Shown: positions 38,665-50,222 of the stretch, in pieces
Layout: each line of letters begins with the position of its first letter
How positions within the stretch are numbered: the first letter of the stretch is position 1
Notes under the pieces: generated by a model
Told to the model about the DNA's origin: nothing
The model's database searches: none
Seen by the model: only the letters and a program-made list of their open reading frames with translations
Position numbers and translations under genes: made by a program
Assembly: GCF_000428825.1 (NCBI RefSeq)
Contig: NZ_AUAR01000006.1
Location: forward strand, 155,516 to 219,515
Reading direction: 5' to 3'
Length of the DNA: 64,000 nt
Source: Desulfomicrobium escambiense DSM 10707
Lineage (GTDB): Bacteria; Desulfobacterota; Desulfovibrionia; Desulfovibrionales; Desulfomicrobiaceae

Positions 38665-39767
38665 TCATCCCTCCCGGATCTCCCCTCCCAGCCCCCGGTC
38701 CACGGTCACCAGAAAGTCCTGCACATTGGTCAACACCCCCCGTGCGCCCAGGGATCCCCGGTTGGCCAGCTTGGTGGTCACGAAGTCCGACATGTCCACG
38801 CAGTAGAAATACACAGGCCGCACGCGCCCTCCACACACGGTGTAGGACGGGGTCAGATTGCCCGTTGCGATGGAGTGCAGCTGCGTAGCCAGAGCGATGA
38901 CCGTGGTGGCCTCGGCGGTCACGGCGCGCATGCGGGCCTGTGCCTCGTAGGCGCCGGCGATGGTCTCCGGCAGGGGGCCGTCGTCGCGGATGGAGCCGGC
39001 CAGGACGTAGGGCACGCCCTTGGCGTGGAGGGCGTGCATGACGCCGTCGGTGACGCGCCCGGAGGCGATGGCCCCCTCGATGGAGCCCATGCCCCGCACG
39101 GCGTTGATGACGTCGAGATGGTTGTAATGCCCCAGGGAGAGACTACGGCGGGAATAGATGTCCTGTCCCAGGGCCGAACCGAACATGCTCCCTTCGAGAT
39201 CGTGCACGGCCAGGGCGTTTCCCGCCAGAACGGCATGCACGAAGCCGCGACGGATGAGACCGACCATGGCCTTTCGGGCGTCATGAGCGGGACCACGGCC
39301 GGACCGAGAACCCAGACGATGCGGCCGTGGTCCCGCTCATGACGCAGGAGGGCGTAAAGCTCGTCGTAGTCCACGGAAAACGCGGTTTCGCGGCTGACGC
39401 TGCGGCGGAAGGCAAACTTTTCGGCGGCCTCCCCCTGCGCCTCGAACCCAGCGGCGTGCACGAGGATGCCGTCCTCCCCGTTCTCCCCACGGCCCACGGC
39501 CACTAAGTCGCCCCGACGCAGGTTGCGGAACTCGCGCACGGCCACGTAGTCCCCCTCGCGCACGACGACGCAGTCCATGCGCGAGTGCGCCGGCAGGACC
39601 CAGTTTCCGGGCGAAAGATGTATGTACTCCGGGAAGATGGATGTGGAGTGATAGTTTGCCGGCGCCACGCCGTTGGCCGGGGCCGGCTCGAAGCGGGCCA
39701 CGGGGGCGTCCCGGAGCTCCGGGGCCGAAAAGTCGGGTTCGCGGTATGCGGGCAGGGCGAAGTCCAT
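38665..39767 (-). pseudogene. TIGR00300/LOR-SDH-domain protein gene, frameshifted
   Basis: The gene is split into two frames. The 5' part (from ATG at 39767, AGGAGG upstream) encodes a start MDFALPAYREPDFSAPEL and runs to ...VLGPAVV; the 3' part continues HDARKAMVGLIRRGFVHAVLAGNALAVHD to the stop at 38665. The family (TIGR00300) includes archaeal-type ornithine cyclodeaminases and the C-terminal part of cyanobacterial AgrE/ArgZ. The frames join if five bases (39286-39290) are removed, giving GPAVVHDARKAM. Those five bases perfect a 24-bp inverted repeat. Total length without them is about 365 residues. It lies 40 bases after pdxT on the same strand. Confidence 0.8.
39278..39345. repeat. 24-bp perfect inverted repeat at the frameshift
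   Basis: Arms 39278-39301 and 39322-39345 are perfectly complementary over 24 bases, with a 20-base loop. Both arms lie inside the coding sequence. Bases 39286-39290 pair with 39337-39333 and are the extra five bases that break the frame. Confidence 0.95.
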
Positions 39768-39807
39768 GGGCACCTCCTGTGGGACACCCATAGCAGACTT
39801 CGAACCC

Positions 39808-40386
39808 TTACGGCAACGCGCCCCCCGCGGCGCAAAGCTTCAGGAAGAATGCGTGCATCCTCGGGTCCCGCGTCAACTCGGGATGGAACGCGGTGGCCAG
39901 CAGACGTCCCTGCACGAGGGCCACGGGCAAGCCGTCGAGGCGGGCCAGGACCTCCACGTCCGGCCCCGCCTCCACCACGTGCGGCGCGCGGATGAAGACG
40001 CCGGGGAAAGGTGCGCCGCCGAGGCGGCCCGGTTGCACGTCCGCCACGAAGCTCTCTCCCTGCCGGCCATAGGCGTTGCGGGCCACGGCCATGTCCATGA
40101 GACCGGCGAAGGGCTCCTCGCCCTCCACCCTGCGGGCCATCAGGATGAGCCCGGCGCATACGCCCCATACCGGACGGGACGCACCGAACTCCCGCAGGAC
40201 CGCATCGAGCCCGCCCCACGCGGCCAGACGGCGCATGCTCGTACTTTCCCCCCCGGGCAGGATGAGACCATCCAGGCCGTCGAGCCCGCCGGGCGTGCGC
40301 ACCAGTTCGGCCCGCACGCCCAGGGACGAAAGCATTTCCCGGTGCTCGGCAAAGGCCCCTTGCAGGGCCATAACCCCGATGCGCAT
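39808..40386 (-). CDS. pdxT: Pyridoxal 5'-phosphate synthase glutaminase subunit
   Basis: Supplies ammonia from glutamine to PdxS for direct synthesis of vitamin B6. The 192-residue class I glutaminase has LILPGGESTSMRRL, the nucleophile Cys in PVWGVCAGLILMA (near 80) and the His-Glu pair in ATAFHPELTRD. ATG at 40386 overlaps the pdxS stop by one base; a GTG three bases earlier is an alternative. It follows pdxS as usual. Confidence 0.95.
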   Translation of the reverse strand: MRIGVMALQGAFAEHREMLSSLGVRAELVRTPGGLDGLDGLILPGGESTSMRRLAAWGGLDAVLREFGASRPVWGVCAGLILMARRVEGEEPFAGLMDMAVARNAYGRQGESFVADVQPGRLGGAPFPGVFIRAPHVVEAGPDVEVLARLDGLPVALVQGRLLATAFHPELTRDPRMHAFFLKLCAAGGALP

Positions 40387-41270
40387 CACCAGCCCCGGCC
40401 CGCGAAGCTGCGTTCGGCGTCGAGGCTGCGCGCGGCGACGCCGGACATGGCCCCGCCCAGATTCTCGCTGATGCGCGCCAAGGTCTGCGGGTCGTCGTAA
40501 TGGGTCACGGCCTCGACAATGGCCTTGGCGCGCCGGGCCGGGTCCGCGCTCTTGAAGATGCCCGACCCCACGAACACCCCGTCCATGCCGAGTTGCATCA
40601 TCAGGGCCGCGTCTGCCGGGGTGGCGATGCCGCCGGCCGCGAAATTGACCACGGGCAGCCGCCCGAGTTCCCTGACCTGCCGGACCAGTTCCAGAGGCGC
40701 GCCTATCTCACGGGCAAAGGAGACAAGTTCCTCCGCGGACATGTGCTGCGCCCGCCGGATGCCTTCGCGCACGGCGCGCGCATGGCGCACGGCCTCGACC
40801 ACGTCGCCCGTGCCGGCCTCGCCCTTGGTGCGGATCATGGCCGCACCCTCGGCGATGCGGCGCAGGGCCTCGCCCAGGTCGCGGCAACCACAGACGAAGG
40901 GCGTCCTGAATGCCTTCTTGTCGATGTGAAAGGCTTCGTCGGCCGGGGTCAGGACCTCGCTCTCGTCGATGAAGTCCACGCCCACGGCCTCGAGGATGCG
41001 GGCCTCCATGAAATGGCCGATGCGGCACTTGGCCATGACCGGTATGGACACGGCCTCCATGATGCCGCGTATCATGCCCGGGTCCGACATGCGGGCCACC
41101 CCTCCGTCGGCGCGGATATCCGCCGGAACACGTTCCAGGGCCATGACCGCGCAGGCCCCGGCCTCCTCGGCGATGCGCGCCTGCTGCGGGTCGACCACGT
41201 CCATGATGACCCCACCCTTGAACATGCGGGCCAGACCTGTGTTGAGCAATTCCTGTGTTTCCTGGTTCAT
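40386..41270 (-). CDS. pdxS: Pyridoxal 5'-phosphate synthase synthase subunit
   Basis: Condenses ribose 5-phosphate, glyceraldehyde 3-phosphate and ammonia to PLP; forms a dodecamer with PdxT. The 294-residue barrel has [21 protein letters not shown] in outline ([10 protein letters not shown]) and [15 protein letters not shown] with an active-site lysine, plus [14 protein letters not shown]. The start has AGGGAGGACGAC upstream. The C-terminal tail is short relative to some homologues, ending FAGRGW. Confidence 0.97.
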   Translation of the reverse strand: MNQETQELLNTGLARMFKGGVIMDVVDPQQARIAEEAGACAVMALERVPADIRADGGVARMSDPGMIRGIMEAVSIPVMAKCRIGHFMEARILEAVGVDFIDESEVLTPADEAFHIDKKAFRTPFVCGCRDLGEALRRIAEGAAMIRTKGEAGTGDVVEAVRHARAVREGIRRAQHMSAEELVSFAREIGAPLELVRQVRELGRLPVVNFAAGGIATPADAALMMQLGMDGVFVGSGIFKSADPARRAKAIVEAVTHYDDPQTLARISENLGGAMSGVAARSLDAERSFAGRGW

Positions 41271-41367
41271 GTCGTCCTCCCTGTGGATTGGACCGTCCTT
41301 GAACCAGCGGAGGCGGGAAAAGACAATAGCGGATTAATGCGGACGGAATATGGATAAAAAATCCCTA

Positions 41368-42250
41368 TCAGGATGCGTCCAGGGACAACAGGAAGGCACG
41401 GAGGTTCGCCCGGCGCGTATCCAGGCCGAGCTTGCGGCGGATGCCATGACGGTGGGTGTCGACGGTGGAGGTGCCGACCCCCAGGCGGGCGGCGATTTCC
41501 TTGGTGGACAGTCCTTCACGGATAAGGTCGGCCACGCGCAGCTCGGCCGGGGTCAGATCCTGGCAGGCCGAGGACAGCCGATGACGGAAGGGGTCCGTCA
41601 GCTCCTGCAGGCCGTGCCTGATCTCGGCCGCCAGAGGCCCTGCTTCCCCGCGGCAGGCCGCCTCCAGCCGCTCCAGTGCAGGCAGGATGCGGCGACGGAC
41701 ATTGGCCAGCACGGCCTGCTCCAGCTCCTGGCGGTCCTCCTCGCGCTTGCGCAGCAGGACCTCCAGGGCGACATTCATGCCGCTCAGTTCGGCCGTACGC
41801 TCGCGCACCCGCTCTTCCAGTTCCTCGCTGTGGCGGGCCAGCAGCGCTTCCTCGTTCTTTCGCGCGGTGATCTCGGCCAGGGTGCCGACATAGCCGAGCA
41901 GTTCCCCACCCGGCCCGTGGACGGGCCGGGTCTGCTCCTCCACCCACCCCGCGCGCCCGCTGGGGCAGGCGTAGCGGTACTCGGCCCGGAAGAGCGCCGT
42001 GCCCTCGGACACCGCCCGCGCCCGTTCCCGCAGCAGCCCCGGCAGGTCGTCGATGTGCACGGTCTTGGCCCAGCCGTCGCCCAGGGCTTCGGCCTCGGAA
42101 AGCTCCATCATCTCGCAGAAGGTCGTGTTGACGAACACGCACTTGTCCTGCGCGTCGTCGAAAAAGATGCCCAGCGGCGAGCCGTCGACCAGGACGCGCA
42201 TCCTCGCGCGCAGGCTGGCCAGTTCGACTTCGAGCGCCTGCAGACGGGCC

Positions 42251-42264
<14 letters not shown>
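41368..42264 (-). CDS. PAS-LuxR-type transcriptional regulator
   Basis: A 298-residue regulator: one PAS-PAC module (about 20-135, PLGIFFDDAQDKCVFVNTTF in outline, EITARK at its end), a coiled coil (about 138-180) and a C-terminal LuxR helix-turn-helix (about 232-295; LTPAELRVADLIREGLSTKE, then VGTSTVDTHRHGIRRKL). It has no receiver domain, so it may read a small ligand or associate with the kinase. Its start lies inside the 3' end of the hybrid kinase gene (14-base overlap), so the two are coupled. Targets are unknown. Confidence 0.88.
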
Positions 42265-45928
<3,664 letters not shown>

Positions 45929-46099
45929 GCACACCCCACCCCTGGCCGGTTTTCACCATATCACTGCGATCCTTTACCCCGCCGGGCCCGATTTTCCAAC
46001 ATATTTGAACACGCAGGCCCGCCCGTTCCGTTTCCGTCCTTGATCACGGTCCCGGGCCGGCGTAAACAACAGGGGTAAAACACTTCCATGGAGCCTGAC

Positions 46100-46477
46100 A
46101 TGAAAACCGCTTTCGCTCTCCTCGCGTGCCTTGTACTGGCCGCACCTGCCCTGGCCGGCCCCTGGGTGGCCCTTGCACCAGTGACCCTCTCCGCCTCCGG
46201 CGCCGGCGCCTCCCTCCCGGTGGGAGAAAAGATGGGCAAGATCGACAACCTGCGCTTCCAGATAGACGGCGCCACCGTGCAGCTGAACGGCCTGGTCCTG
46301 GTGCCGGTCAAGGGCGACCCCATCCCCCTCAAAATCCCCGTGCAGCTCAAGTCCGGCGAGTCCTCGGGCCTGATCAACATTCCCGGACCGGCCGTGGCCA
46401 TCGACAAGCTCACCCTCGACTATCGCATCACCGACGGCCGCCCCGCCGCCATCACGCTGCGCGTCAAGCAGGACTGA
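46100..46477 (+). CDS. Small periplasmic protein of unknown function
   Basis: A 125-residue protein with a clear signal peptide (MKTAFALLACLVLAAPALAG, cleavage after ALA near 19). The mature part is rich in short beta-like stretches (VTLSASGAGASLPVG, LNGLVLVPVKGDPIPLKIPV) with no cysteines or known motif. The ATG at 46100 has GGAG seven bases upstream and is preferred over ATG at 46088. It is divergent from the hybrid kinase and stands upstream of the flavoprotein gene by 74 bases. Confidence 0.65.
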   Translation: MKTAFALLACLVLAAPALAGPWVALAPVTLSASGAGASLPVGEKMGKIDNLRFQIDGATVQLNGLVLVPVKGDPIPLKIPVQLKSGESSGLINIPGPAVAIDKLTLDYRITDGRPAAITLRVKQD

Positions 46478-46551
46478 TGCGGTCGGATCCGTCAATAATG
46501 GTTTACTTCCGTCCCGAGGCCCTTCAGAATGCACTCTTTTGAAGGATGCCC

Positions 46552-47790
46552 ATGAAACATACCGTCATCGTCATCGGCGGAGGCCCCTCGGGACTCCTGG
46601 CCGCAGCCACGGCCGCTTCCAGAGGTTCCGGCGTGACCCTGCTCGAACGCATGGACCGCCCGGGCCGAAAACTCAGGATCTGCGGCAAGGGGCGCGGCAA
46701 CATCGGCAACACGGCCCCCCTCGACGAATTCCTGACGCACTTCGGCCGGAACTTCCGTTTCCTGCGGCCGGCCCTGGCCCACTTCTTCACTCCCGACACC
46801 ATCGAGCTGCTCGCCGGGCTCGGCGTCCAGGTCAAGGAGGAGCGCGGCGGACGCCTCTTTCCCGTAAGCGACAGCGCCCAGGATCTCGTGGACGCCTTCG
46901 TGCGCCACGCCCGCTCCAGCGGGGCGACCATCCGCACCGGATGCCGGGTCGGCGACATCAGACGCCTGGCCGACGGATTCGAAGTCCGCTTCGGCGCCCA
47001 GACTATTGGGGCGGACAGGGTCATCCTGTCCACCGGCGGAGCCTCCTACCCGGCCACCGGCTCCACCGGCGACGGCTACGACCTGGCCCGCAGCCTTGGC
47101 CACGGCATCACCGCCATCGCCCCCGCCCTCATCCCCCTGGTCACGACCGGGGACACCGCCGCACGCCTGCAGGGCCTGTCCCTGAAGAACGTCCGTGCGG
47201 AACTCCGGGTGGACGGCAAAAAGACGGCCGAGCAGATGGGCGAGATGCTCTTCACGCATTTCGGCCTGTCCGGCCCCATCATCCTGACCCTGAGCAAGGC
47301 CGCCGTGCAGTCCGTGGATCAGGGCAGAAAGACCGAGGTACTCATCGACCTCAAGCCGGCCCTTGACCCAGCCAAGCTCGACGCCCGCCTGCAGCGCGAC
47401 CTGAAAGAGCACGGCAAGATGCACATGGAGAACCTGCTCAAGGGGCTCATGCCGCCTAAGCTCATCCCCGTCTGCCTCGACCAGACCGGCCTGGCTGCGG
47501 ACAAGGCCGCCCACCAGGTCTCGGCCGAGGAACGCAAGCGGCTGCGTCTGTGGCTCAAGGAACTGCGCTTCACGGTCAGCGGATACCGCCCCCTGCGCGA
47601 GGCCATCGTCACGGCTGGCGGCGTGAGCCTCGCGGAAGTCAACCCCAAGACCATGGAGTCGCGGGTCTGTCCGGGCCTGTTCCTGGCGGGAGAGGTGCTG
47701 GACATGGACGCCGACACGGGCGGCTTCAACCTCCAGGCAGCTCTCTCCACGGGCTATCTGGCCGGACTGAGCGCCGCCACCGCGCCATGA
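46552..47790 (+). CDS. HI0933-family FAD-dependent oxidoreductase
   Basis: A 412-residue flavoprotein of the HI0933/BaiN group. The FAD-binding start is VIVIGGGPSGLLAAATAASR, followed by GRKLRICGKGRGNIGN (about 40-55), ILSTGGASYPATGSTGDGY (about 160) and the C-terminal LFLAGEVLDMDADTGGFNLQ in outline. Family members reduce varied substrates, including bile-acid intermediates; the substrate here is unknown. GAAGG lies six bases before the ATG at 46552; the ATG at 46546 abuts it. Confidence 0.88.
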   Translation: MKHTVIVIGGGPSGLLAAATAASRGSGVTLLERMDRPGRKLRICGKGRGNIGNTAPLDEFLTHFGRNFRFLRPALAHFFTPDTIELLAGLGVQVKEERGGRLFPVSDSAQDLVDAFVRHARSSGATIRTGCRVGDIRRLADGFEVRFGAQTIGADRVILSTGGASYPATGSTGDGYDLARSLGHGITAIAPALIPLVTTGDTAARLQGLSLKNVRAELRVDGKKTAEQMGEMLFTHFGLSGPIILTLSKAAVQSVDQGRKTEVLIDLKPALDPAKLDARLQRDLKEHGKMHMENLLKGLMPPKLIPVCLDQTGLAADKAAHQVSAEERKRLRLWLKELRFTVSGYRPLREAIVTAGGVSLAEVNPKTMESRVCPGLFLAGEVLDMDADTGGFNLQAALSTGYLAGLSAATAP

Positions 47791-47803
47791 GCTTGCAGGC
47801 CCC

Positions 47804-47844
47804 TTGGGGATGGGCTACGTAGCCCATGAGTACGTATTCCCCAA
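47804..47844 (+). promoter_or_regulatory. Nested palindrome in the bcp leader
   Basis: An 18-bp perfect palindrome (47810-47827, ATGGGCTAC / GTAGCCCAT) sits inside a second pair of arms, TTGGGGA (47804-47810) with TCCCCAA (47838-47844). The bcp ribosome-binding site AAAGGAG follows at once. There is no T-run. It could be a DNA operator (inner palindrome) or a leader hairpin that reaches the ribosome-binding site. Confidence 0.5.
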
Positions 47845-47855
47845 AGGAGCTGCAC

Positions 47856-48335
47856 ATGATGGATTTCAAGCTTCCAACCCCCGGCGAACCGGCCCCGTCC
47901 TTCTGCCTGAAGAGCACCTCCGGCTCCGACGTCCGCCTGGAAGACCACCGGGGCAAATGGGTGGTCCTCTACTTCTATCCCAAGGACAACACGCCGGGCT
48001 GCACGGTCGAGGCCCAGGAGTTCTCGGCCCTGAAGGATCGTTTCACAGCCCTGAACGCCGTGGTCCTGGGCATGAGCCCCGACTCGGTCAAATCCCACCA
48101 GAACTTCACGGGCAAGCACGAGCTGCAGGTCGACCTCCTGAGCGACCCGGACCATCAGGTCCTGGAGCACTTCGGGGCGTGGCGCCTGAAGAAGAACTAC
48201 GGCAAGGAATACATGGGCGTGGCCCGCTCGACCTTTCTCATCGACCCGTCCGGCGTGGTCCGCCACGCCTGGCCAGAGGTCAAGGCCGCCGGACACGCCG
48301 CCGAAGTGCTGGCAAAGCTGCAGTCCCTGGCCTGA
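47856..48335 (+). CDS. bcp: Thioredoxin-dependent peroxiredoxin, Bcp/PrxQ type
   Basis: Reduces hydrogen peroxide and organic peroxides in the cytoplasm. The 159-residue protein has the peroxidatic cysteine C49 in KDNTPGCTVEAQEF. The resolving cysteine found five residues later in many Bcp proteins is absent (EAQEF in place of EACxF), so it may act as a one-Cys enzyme. AAAGGAG lies six bases before ATG 47856, which is preferred to the upstream in-frame ATG at 47826 inside the palindrome. Confidence 0.93.
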   Translation: MMDFKLPTPGEPAPSFCLKSTSGSDVRLEDHRGKWVVLYFYPKDNTPGCTVEAQEFSALKDRFTALNAVVLGMSPDSVKSHQNFTGKHELQVDLLSDPDHQVLEHFGAWRLKKNYGKEYMGVARSTFLIDPSGVVRHAWPEVKAAGHAAEVLAKLQSLA

Positions 48336-48345
48336 ACCGAACGCC

Positions 48346-49638
48346 ATGGCGCGCAACCCGAACGCCCTGCTGGCCGAGATGCGGGACCTCATGTCCGCCG
48401 TCGAGGCCAGCGCCGGCCTGGGCGATGCCCGGAGCCTGCGCACAAACCTCAAGGCCCTGGGGGCCTGGATCAGGGAACGGATCATCCACGCCCCGTCCCC
48501 GGCCAAACGCGTGGTCGAGGAGAACGAGGACCTGCGCCAGCGCCTCCGGGTCTCCAAGGGCGGCTTCGACGCCATGGTGGCCTCCTACAAGGCCCTGCTG
48601 GACACCTTCGAGACCTTCCGCGGAACCATCGACCTGGTCCAGCAGGTCAAACGCATGGAAGACCTCCCCGCGATCCTCGACTCCATCCGCACGCTGCGCA
48701 GCCTGCACACCCTGCACCTGATCCTCGACCGGGACATCTTCGAAGGGCGCATCCCGGACGGCATCGGGCACGCCCCGGCCCGGACCATCCGCGAGCGCAT
48801 CAGACAGTTTTCGCCCACTCCCCATGCGCCGCGGCTCTTCCTTGGCGAGGTGGGACGCATCGAGAAGCCGGGATTCTTCCTGGGACTTGAAAGCGACCCG
48901 CCGCAAGGATCCTGCTTCATCTTCGCTCTCGGGCACAAATACCAGCAGGGCAAGACCATCGGCATCGTGTCGGCCTACGACCCCGACCCCGAACGCTACG
49001 CCCCGGACAAGGCCACGGATTTCCTCGGCCACTTCTGCGACATCCTGGCCTGCACCCTGATCACGGCCCTGGAGCACGCCCAGCTCGAAGAGCTGACCGT
49101 GCGCGACGCCTTGACCGGCGTGAACAACCGCGCCTACCTGGAGCGCCACGCCCCGCGCATCCTGGACTTCGCCGTGCGCAAGGGGCTCCCCGTGCACCTG
49201 CTCTTCATCGACCTGAACGGCTTCAAGGCCGTCAACGACACCTTGGGGCACGAGGCCGGCGACCTGGTCCTGGTGGGGGTGGCCCGGGCCATCAGGGGCA
49301 TGGTGCGCAAATACGACATCTTCGTGCGCATGGGCGGCGACGAGTTCGTCATCCTGCTCCCGGGCACGGACGCGGCCATGGCCGCATGCTTCGTGCAGCG
49401 CCTGCGCGAAACCCTGGACGAGATCGATGTCGCGGCCCTGTGCGGCACGGACACGCGGCTTGGCATATCGGCCTCCGTGGGCGTCAGCCGCCACAGGCCG
49501 AACCAGAGCCTGGACGAACTGATTCGCGCTGCGGACCTCCGCATGTACGAGGAAAAAAACCTGCCCCGCGCGCACAACCACCAACCATGCCCCGATGGCG
49601 GCCATGCCGCCAGGCCGGCCGGCACGACGGAACCATGA
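48346..49638 (+). CDS. Diguanylate cyclase with N-terminal DUF484/GAF-like domain
   Basis: A 430-residue cytoplasmic c-di-GMP synthase. An N-terminal helical stretch (about 1-95) and GAF-like region (about 100-250) precede the GGDEF domain (about 270-410), with LTGVNNRAYLE, the active site MGGDEFV near 330-336 and an RxxD inhibition site (RKYD) five residues before it. Product inhibition is therefore likely. There is no membrane span. The tail after 410 is short and unordered. Its stop overlaps the HAD gene (ATGA). Confidence 0.9.
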   Translation: MARNPNALLAEMRDLMSAVEASAGLGDARSLRTNLKALGAWIRERIIHAPSPAKRVVEENEDLRQRLRVSKGGFDAMVASYKALLDTFETFRGTIDLVQQVKRMEDLPAILDSIRTLRSLHTLHLILDRDIFEGRIPDGIGHAPARTIRERIRQFSPTPHAPRLFLGEVGRIEKPGFFLGLESDPPQGSCFIFALGHKYQQGKTIGIVSAYDPDPERYAPDKATDFLGHFCDILACTLITALEHAQLEELTVRDALTGVNNRAYLERHAPRILDFAVRKGLPVHLLFIDLNGFKAVNDTLGHEAGDLVLVGVARAIRGMVRKYDIFVRMGGDEFVILLPGTDAAMAACFVQRLRETLDEIDVAALCGTDTRLGISASVGVSRHRPNQSLDELIRAADLRMYEEKNLPRAHNHQPCPDGGHAARPAGTTEP

Positions 49639-50105
49639 TCGAACTCGACATCCCCGGCTTCGGCCGACTGACGCTGCACCACCTCGTCCTGGACTACAAC
49701 GGCACCCTGGCCTTGGACGGGCGTATCCAGCCCGGCGTCCTCTCGCGCCTGACCCAGCTCGGCGCACTCCTGAACACCCACATCCTCACAGCCGACACCT
49801 TCGGCACCGTGCGTTCGACCTTCGGGCCGAGCGACCACAACGTGCACATCCTCCAACCCGGCGACGAACGAAAGGCCAAGGCCGACTTCATCCGCGCCCT
49901 GGGCCCGCAGTCCTGCGTCTGCATGGGCAACGGCAACAACGACGCGGAAATGCTTCGCCACGCCGGCCTGTCCGTGGCGGTGCTCCAACCCGAAGGGGTG
50001 GCCATGGCCGCCCTGAACGCGGCGCACATCCTCGTCCCCGGCATCGAGGCCGGACTCGACCTGCTCCTGCACCCATCGCGGCTCAAGGCCACGTTGCGCT
50101 TCTGA
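49635..50105 (+). CDS. HAD-superfamily soluble P-type-ATPase-like phosphatase
   Basis: A 156-residue HAD protein of the group called soluble P-type ATPase (COG4087-like). Motif I is VLDYNGTLALDG: the nucleophile D20 is present, but the usual second aspartate is N22. The last motif is MGNGNNDAEML near 97-107, supplying the metal-binding acids. The substrate is unknown. It overlaps the diguanylate cyclase gene by four bases, so they are cotranslated; a functional link is inferred only. Confidence 0.82.
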   Translation: MIELDIPGFGRLTLHHLVLDYNGTLALDGRIQPGVLSRLTQLGALLNTHILTADTFGTVRSTFGPSDHNVHILQPGDERKAKADFIRALGPQSCVCMGNGNNDAEMLRHAGLSVAVLQPEGVAMAALNAAHILVPGIEAGLDLLLHPSRLKATLRF

Positions 50106-50126
50106 TCCGAGCCCCTGCGCGGAGCA

Positions 50127-50199
50127 GATCAATTTCCTATTCGTAATATTGATCATTACTCACTTCTTGCATATAAGCGTACTACAATAGCCGTAGTAC
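50127..50199 (+). promoter_or_regulatory. Promoter of the Cache chemotaxis receptor with two flanking inverted repeats
   Basis: TTGATC (50149-50154) and TATAAG (50172-50177) with a 17-base spacer. One inverted repeat (GATCAAT at 50127-50133, ATTGATC at 50148-50154) overlaps the -35; a second (GTACTAC at 50179-50185, GTAGTAC at 50193-50199) lies just downstream of the -10. Both are perfect 7-bp repeats, so control by one or two DNA-binding proteins, or a 5' hairpin in the mRNA, is possible. Confidence 0.55.
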
Positions 50200-50222
50200 C
50201 ACACTGACAGGAGGGAGGTTCC

